The notes below the pieces were generated by a model that was not told where the DNA came from, ran no database searches, and saw only the letters and a list, made by a program, of their open reading frames with translations. Shown here in pieces: positions 57,831 through 64,000 of a stretch of DNA of 64,000 nt. The position numbers were made by a program, and so were the translations under genes. Source of the DNA: Brienomyrus brachyistius (lineage: Eukaryota; Chordata; Actinopteri; Osteoglossiformes; Mormyridae); NCBI RefSeq assembly GCF_023856365.1, contig NC_064535.1, positions 15,759,863-15,823,862 on the forward strand, read 5' to 3'. Numbering within the stretch: the first letter of the stretch is position 1; every line of letters begins with the position of its first letter.

Positions 57831-60200
57831 CTTCATACATTCAGAAGTGTTCTGAAGTCAAAATCGGTGGAATGTGCTCGAGGTAGGAGAAATACTGTAG
57901 GCGGCCAAAGAACCTGTAATGATGACTTGGCAGCGTATCCTCTAGACAGAAATTGATCCATCTTATCCAAGTGTTGCAGCTTCTCTCTTGGCCCGAGGCT
58001 GCAGGGGATCCCACAGAACTTATGGATCTCCATCCACATCTCCCTGAAGACAAGTCCTTCACTTACATAGGTACTTCCAAAGTATTTTTTGATTTCTGAT
58101 TCCTCCCTGCCTGGTCTGCCCCCAAGGGCTTATTGCCACAAAGAGATACAGTCGAGCTAATTTGTGAAAATGAGCTACTTAAACAGGAAATGTTCAGACA
58201 TGTGTTTTAATGCATCTTTCATACATCACCTGCACTCAAAAAATCACCACAAGGTAAACTCTCAGCTTGAACTTTCACTTTAATATAAAAGTTATTCGAA
58301 AAATAACACTTACTGAGTTTTGACAAGTAATAAATAAGTAATAAGTTCAGGCTAGGAAAAAACAGTCCACAAATCCCTTGAAGAAAGGGATTTGGATCAA
58401 TATTTTAAGATAGATTTATTAAGAATCTGTTGCTTTTATTTGTAAAGACAATTTAAACAGGTGAGTAGTAGAAACTGGAGACTATTATCTCCTGGGCCTG
58501 GTCTGTGGGTCTGACCATCATGTCTCCTGTTCACCTACTTTGCATTCTCTTCAACAAAAAACAACATTTTTGGTTTATATATAATATTAACTTAATTGTC
58601 AAGTGGAGGTCATTATTGCAAAAGGTTTTTTTAAGATATCGCCACTATTATTTTGCCCAACAATTAAGGTCTGAGCTGTAAGGTGGGGATGTACTAATAG
58701 ATATAAGGTGTAAAAAAAAGCACAATAATCATAGTAACATGTTAGTGCTATTTGCTATGAAAACATGATATTAGTGCTGAGGCATAAGTAAGAATGTAAC
58801 ATCCAAGGCTAGATCTTCTACTCCACTTGACTTTTTTATGCGTTACCACAATGGCTATAAATAAATAAATAAATAAAGGAAAACATACCATGAAAAGAAC
58901 AGACAGACTCAGAGTTCTGTGGAATTGTTAGCTTTGGGGTTTAATTTAAGGGTGTGAAAAACACAGCGGGACCATTTCGTTTGTCATCAGCTTTAATGAG
59001 ATATACGGCAGGGATGTAATCAGAGAGCCGATTCCCTCGGATGCAGGTGCCTCACTGCTCCCGGCTCTAATTCGAAAATCAGTGGGATCCGTCCTTGAGC
59101 AGTGTCACTGTGTGCACTGTGTGTTTGATTTCCATGAGCTGTTGCCCTGATGCAGGTTATGCAGCCAAGCGTACAACAGTGGCTCACCACTAGCATCCCC
59201 AGGGCTGGGCTGGCCTTTGGGGTACTGTAGGCCATAAAGATGTTATGGTTTTTTTTTTTGGGGTTCGAATGGAATTCAAGTCATAAGCATTTGAAATAGC
59301 ATTGAATATTTGGATTTTTTTTTAAGAAACTTTGTATGGGTTGAATAGAAAATGGAGGAGATCATTAAAATTTGCGCACTATGCATTTGCCCTTTCTGAG
59401 AAGAGCATTTCAATGAGTGCAGGTAGTTAGGCACTTCCTAGATAAAAGTTTTAGTATTTCAGGGGCAGTGATTACTGGGAGAAATATTAAAATTTATTCC
59501 TGTTAATCAATGAAGTATCTTTTATTGTCTCGATCATTGATTGTATGATTGGTATTGGAAAATAACAATACACAAACAAGATTCACTAAATTGAATACAC
59601 TAATGCAAATAAAGACTGAGAGCTTACTGGAATCTAATGCTAATATATCCTCAAATAAATGCAGTGCTGATAAGGCAGGGCTTATCCAGCACTTGCAGAC
59701 ATCTACTTTCAGATTCTGCGTAGACTCATGTAAAATTTCCAGAAGGCGATTCCTCACTAGAACAATCGCAGTCCAAACTTAATCATTACACCCCAGCTAT
59801 CCAGCTTTTATTGAGGAAAAGCAGAAATCTAGACATGTAATGTGTCTCGTTTCCAGCTGCTACTGCTACTACTATGACAGCTTGACAGAGTTGGAGAATG
59901 TATACATTTCTTAACAAGGCAGGCTGGCAAAAGGTCGCACCCCAAACGGCACACAACCACGTGCCCAGGTCTTCTACCTGTCAATCACCATTGTGGCAGA
60001 TGGACCTCTGAGTCCTCAGTGCTGACAGGACTGGGCCCACTGACCTACACTTATGTAGCTGAGGAGGCTGAATGGGACTCAACTGCTGGGTTACAATCAT
60101 CAAGGATGAAGGAGATTAGCTAAAGGGAACCGTGATGCTAAGCCGAAACCAGAAACCGGAAAGGTAGGTCCAGTTCACAGAACTAAATAAAACCAGACGA
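57831..60200. other. Unique AT-rich sequence
   Basis: No gene supported. It contains an (AAAT)n microsatellite at about 58857-58878. Short open frames on both strands are not recognisable. Confidence 0.3.
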
Positions 60201-60202
60201 CT

Positions 60203-62021
60203 GAAGGTACTTTCCCCCTGCACCAAGTACCATACTTTTGGTATGGTACTTTCGGTACTTACTCTTTTCCTGACTTCCTGTTGAGTACCAGTTCTAAAAA
60301 TTCAAGTATCCAAAGTACCAAAGCAGCTGGGGAACTTTTTTTTTTAGTACTTTGGTACTCTGAGGACTTGCAAATGTGTTTATTGTCAATTGGTTGTGCA
60401 TGTAGCCTGCCCCTGAAAGACGATACACCCAGTGTCTTGAAAGGAGTTTCAAACTCAGAAAAGAACAATAAACAAAGTAAAAAAAAATTTAAATAATAAA
60501 AATGTATGCATGGCACCGTTGCCTTACACTTCTGGGACCCGGGTTCGAGTCTCCGCCTGGGTCACATGTGAGCGGAGTTTGCATGTTCTCCCCATGTCGT
60601 CGTGGGGTTTCCTCCAGGTACTCCGGTTTCCCCCCACAGTCCAAAAACATGCTAATTGGAGTTACTAAACATGCTAAACAGGCTAATTGGAGTTACTAAA
60701 TTGCCCGTAGGTGTGCATGTGTGAGTGAATGGTGTGTGAGTGTGCCCTTCGATGGGCTGGGCCCCCATCCTGGGTTGTTCCCTGCCTCATGCCCATTGCT
60801 TCCGGGATAGGCTCCGGACCCCCCACGACCCAGTAGGATAAGCAGTTTGGAAAATGGATGGATGTATGCATGGAGAAATTAAGAGACTTTCGTTTTACCA
60901 AGCTTTACTTGCGATCTGGCCGGAAGAACTAGAAAAAGATATGAATGGCAAGACAAGAAATAAAAAAAGCATTTGCTAATATACTAGGACTGCAAAATTC
61001 AGAAAAAAATCTATGTCATTACATGATTTTATAGTAATAAATATTGGGATATTTATAAAGCAAAAAATCATTTGGGTAAATGGGTAAAATAAATAAGTTT
61101 CTCACAAACCAATCGACGAGTGGTTTAAATTGCAAGGATTGGCTCAGAAAGCACATGCAGAGAGCTCATGCAAAAGTAGCAGCAATTGACTTTAAACTGA
61201 TGTTTTTGAACATAATGTGGCGCCAGTCGGATCAAGACATCACAGGAGCAGAGAAAAACATGGAGATCCGCTTGCTAGGGAGAACACGCTCTTTATTGGT
61301 AGTCCTGAAAAGGACTACATCGGGTACCCAACGGGCACCTAATCCATTACACGTCGGGAACACAAGGCTGTCAGACGCCAAACTGTAAGATGCATACATG
61401 GTGGGAGATTTACGTAAGCTAATTACACACGGGGATCAGACAGGGAAGACACAGGCTAAACACACGCACGACAATAGGGAAATGTAACCATTAACATTAA
61501 CAACAACACGACAAGGGCTATTTACGATTGCACGTGGAGCATTCTGGGACATACGCCCCGCCGGTGCTACAATATAGTAGCAACGATTGAAAAACAAATT
61601 GGAATGCTACGTAAGTTTTATTTCCTATGACAAAGTAAAAATGTTTAGTGAAACTTAAACCCCCATTCTATAATGTCCGTACACTATGATAGCACAGTAC
61701 ATACAGTCATATAGTACAAATATACTGTACTATCATACTGTACGGTACACACAAGATATGAAAAACCTAATCTCAAACTAGCTGACTATTGCAGTGATGT
61801 GTGAATTGCACATATGAAATTGCTATTAATACTGCACATCGCTCAGTTCTATAATATATGTCTGCTATAAATCTATTTTGAATTCAGCACAAAATACCCC
61901 ACCTCGTGTTGTCTTTGAGCATTGCTGCTCAGCAACAGTGTCAGTTGTCATGCCAGCGGACAAGCAACACTTTGAAGTACCAAAAGCAGAGTACCTGGTG
62001 CAGTGGAAACGCCCCCCCTAG
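60203..62021. mobile_element. Possible DNA transposon with imperfect inverted ends
   Basis: Left end region CTGCACCAAGTACCATACTT then TTGGTATGGTACTTT; the right end, reverse-complemented, reads CTGCACCAGGTACTCTGCTT then TTGGTACTTC. The two ends are thus similar inverted repeats about 1.8 kb apart. Between them lie a SINE (60514-60861) and sequence with no recognisable transposase. Target duplication and exact boundaries are not established. Confidence 0.4.
60514..60861 (+). mobile_element. tRNA-derived SINE with 12-bp target duplication
   Basis: Low-divergence copy of the main SINE family. It lacks about the first 20 bp of the head and starts CACCGTTGCC, with the B-box GGGTTCGAGTCTCC. It carries an internal duplication of about 19 bp (GCTAATTGGAGTTACTAAA twice, near 60650 and 60682) and ends GGAAAATGGATGG. 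It is flanked by ATGTATGCATGG at 60502-60513 and 60862-60873. Confidence 0.92.
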
Positions 62022-62399
62022 AGACCAGAAACAGAACTGAAATCAGGAAACCATATCTAATGCCCCAAATCGATTTAGTTTTCTTATTTACTTGTAGAAA
62101 CACCATAAAGCCAAGAGTAAGAAACATGATCCAGATAAAAGCATGATCCAGATTAAAACATAAGGTGTGAATGATCACAGATTGAAACCATATGGAGGTG
62201 GGTAGGACCATGGAGAATGACCATTCCTGGTGACTTGAGGAGCAGATTGTGAACCAGATGTGATGTCTATGAAGATAGCCCTAGAAATATGCTAGAATTA
62301 CACAAATTAAGTGCAGGTAAGTCAATTAAAACGGGACTGTGTGTTATGGATATTTTCAATTGACTTCCTATGCCATGTTGCCTCAGTGAAACTGGGAGA

Positions 62400-62630
62400 T
62401 CTACCATTAAACACCTGGCAGGGGTTAAGGTGCACTGCGCAGCTTCCTGTGGGCAGTGCAGAACTTTATGTTCTCTCTATTTCCTTAGGGCCTCTTTTAT
62501 TTCAGGTTTCAGCACCTTTATCATTTGTTTCATTTAAAGGGGCAATGACCTTATTTTATGTTCCATTTGTCTTAATAAAACCCCTTTATTGTTTAAAACC
62601 CTACAGACTCTGTCCTGCCACAGTCCCAGA
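62400..62630 (+). mobile_element. LTR-like remnant (weak)
   Basis: A T-rich block with TTAATAAAACCCCTTTATTG at about 62571 and a following CTGTCCTGCCACAGTCCC resembles the R-U5 part of an LTR. No paired repeat or coding region found. Confidence 0.25.
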
Positions 62631-64000
62631 GCATATGATTGTTCATTTATTTATTTTTTTTCTGTTCAAAGCCAGAAAGACTTTCTATGAAGGCCGCACA
62701 TCCAAAGGCTGTCAAAATGTTTTGGGAAAAGTTGTGACTTCTTGGATGATTGATAGTATTTTACCATAGATTTTATGTTTAATTCAAGTTAGGTCCTTGA
62801 CAGGGACAATAAAGAAAAGTTTCATTGTTAGTGTAAAATGAGCAGACTGAAGCAGACTTATGTAAGGTTTGCATATACTGATATAAAAACACTTTATAGT
62901 AATCACCTGTCATTTCCATTCATGACAAAACGTCCAAAATGTCTAAAGTACAAAGAAAAGATTTGATTTTGTGTACTGGCTGCTATAAAGTAATGAAACG
63001 TTTTGACCCCAGACCATAACTGGCTTTTGAAAACCACTGTGACATTGACATTAGTTGTGTCCTTCTCTCAATACCCAAGTGTCATATTCTGTATGCTTAC
63101 AATATACATCTAATTCCTTAGAGTGTGCCTCATGTTTCCTTGAGATGACAGAGTATTTATAACAAAAGAATATGTGGCGTTAGTCAGGGGCCTTTTCTTG
63201 CCTGGGCAATGTATTATGGGAGTTTGTAGGCTGAGAAATTTGTGTCTATCTGCTGCTCGTGTGGATTTATGAAAAGCTTGAAAAATATCAGAGCAGTTTT
63301 TAAATGCAGTGGTAACCACATGACACTATCTCACACTAGACTATTAGTTTTAATAGATTAGCTATATTCCATTTAGTACTTTTCATTTTATAAAAGCTAT
63401 TTATACAGTCTTTGGAAGCTCCATGAAATCTATCCAGCCTCTTCTCTTGTGTCCCTCTTCTGTCCACTTTTTCAATTACGCCACCGTTTCCTCACCAGCT
63501 CTAGTTTTCTTGGTCTGATTGGGTTACTTGACAGTCTGTGATATTAATATTTCATTAGTTGTTCATTGTTATTCAGACAAGAGGATACTTCCTTTCCAGA
63601 GTTGGCCAAATGCAATTAAATCTCTTACTGCCATCCTCCACAAACTGTCAGTTCTAGATGGTTAACTGTCTCAGTTCGGAATAGACACATCTTAGGCTGT
63701 CTCTGTCAGCATCGGCTTCATTTATGCATAAAATCGAAAGTGGAGCCTAGTTGAAATTCACTCACGCATTCTTTTCCCCATTTTCAGTCTTTTATTCTAA
63801 AAGAGTATGAAGCTTCAAACACATTCTGCATTCAATTTATATGTCTGTGTCTGCATTTTAAGCCACATTTGCAGCTTAGGTGTCCAATGAGTCAGTTTTA
63901 GCCGATGTGCCCTGTAATGAGGTGTGAACGAGAGCCGGGATACAATGTTGCAGAAAATAGTGTAGGGGAGCCACTGGGTTATTTAAATAAAAAATAGATG
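62631..64000. other. Unique AT-rich sequence to the right edge
   Basis: No gene, RNA or named repeat that I can support. Confidence 0.3.

Noticed and set aside
62311..62769. 152-codon plus-strand open frame
   Set aside because: Hydrophobic T-rich translation over an LTR-like block with a poly(A) signal; no protein family recognised.

Overview
The window looks like nuclear DNA from a ray-finned fish. It is AT-rich, interspersed-repeat-rich and gene-poor. It carries the SINE, L2-like LINE and hAT families typical of teleosts, GT-AG introns, and one recognisable vertebrate gene split by a 3.6 kb intron. I see no bacterial, viral or organelle gene organisation. Most short open reading frames here are chance or transposon remnants and are not listed.

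Layout. 1-7 kb: mostly unique AT-rich sequence, with weak splice-bounded candidate exons on the minus strand (959-1060, 1241-1292, 6937-6994) that could belong to an unidentified gene. 8-10.7 kb: a pile-up of six tRNA-derived SINEs. 11.8-16.6 kb: a transposon graveyard. It holds an L2-type LINE split by a SINE, two LTR-like remnants, and a second LINE with an inverted 5' end and a 649 bp hAT element inside its reverse-transcriptase region. 18.9-19.6 kb: a hAT-like MITE. 20.5-21.6 kb: an old tandem array with a period of about 172 bp. 22-23.4 kb: an unexplained GC-rich block. 25.4-32.4 kb: the complete tmem263 gene on the plus strand (non-coding exon 1, coding exons 2 and 3, 116 aa). 34.1-35.0 kb: a complete 288-codon troponin T gene with no introns, on the minus strand. 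This is the most interesting object in the window, because troponin T genes are normally split into many exons. 36-64 kb: no convincing gene; V-SINE-like copies, SINE fragments, MITEs, a degraded LINE, microsatellites, and unique AT-rich blocks that could be conserved non-coding sequence.

The two protein genes do not form an evident functional unit. TMEM263 is a small membrane protein, and the troponin T is a thin-filament regulator that probably arrived by retroposition. The 3' end of tmem263 and the stop codon of the troponin T gene face each other (convergent) about 3 kb apart. I did not find a new multi-gene biological system; the intact intronless troponin T is the best lead. All identifications are from reading the sequence; no database search was run.
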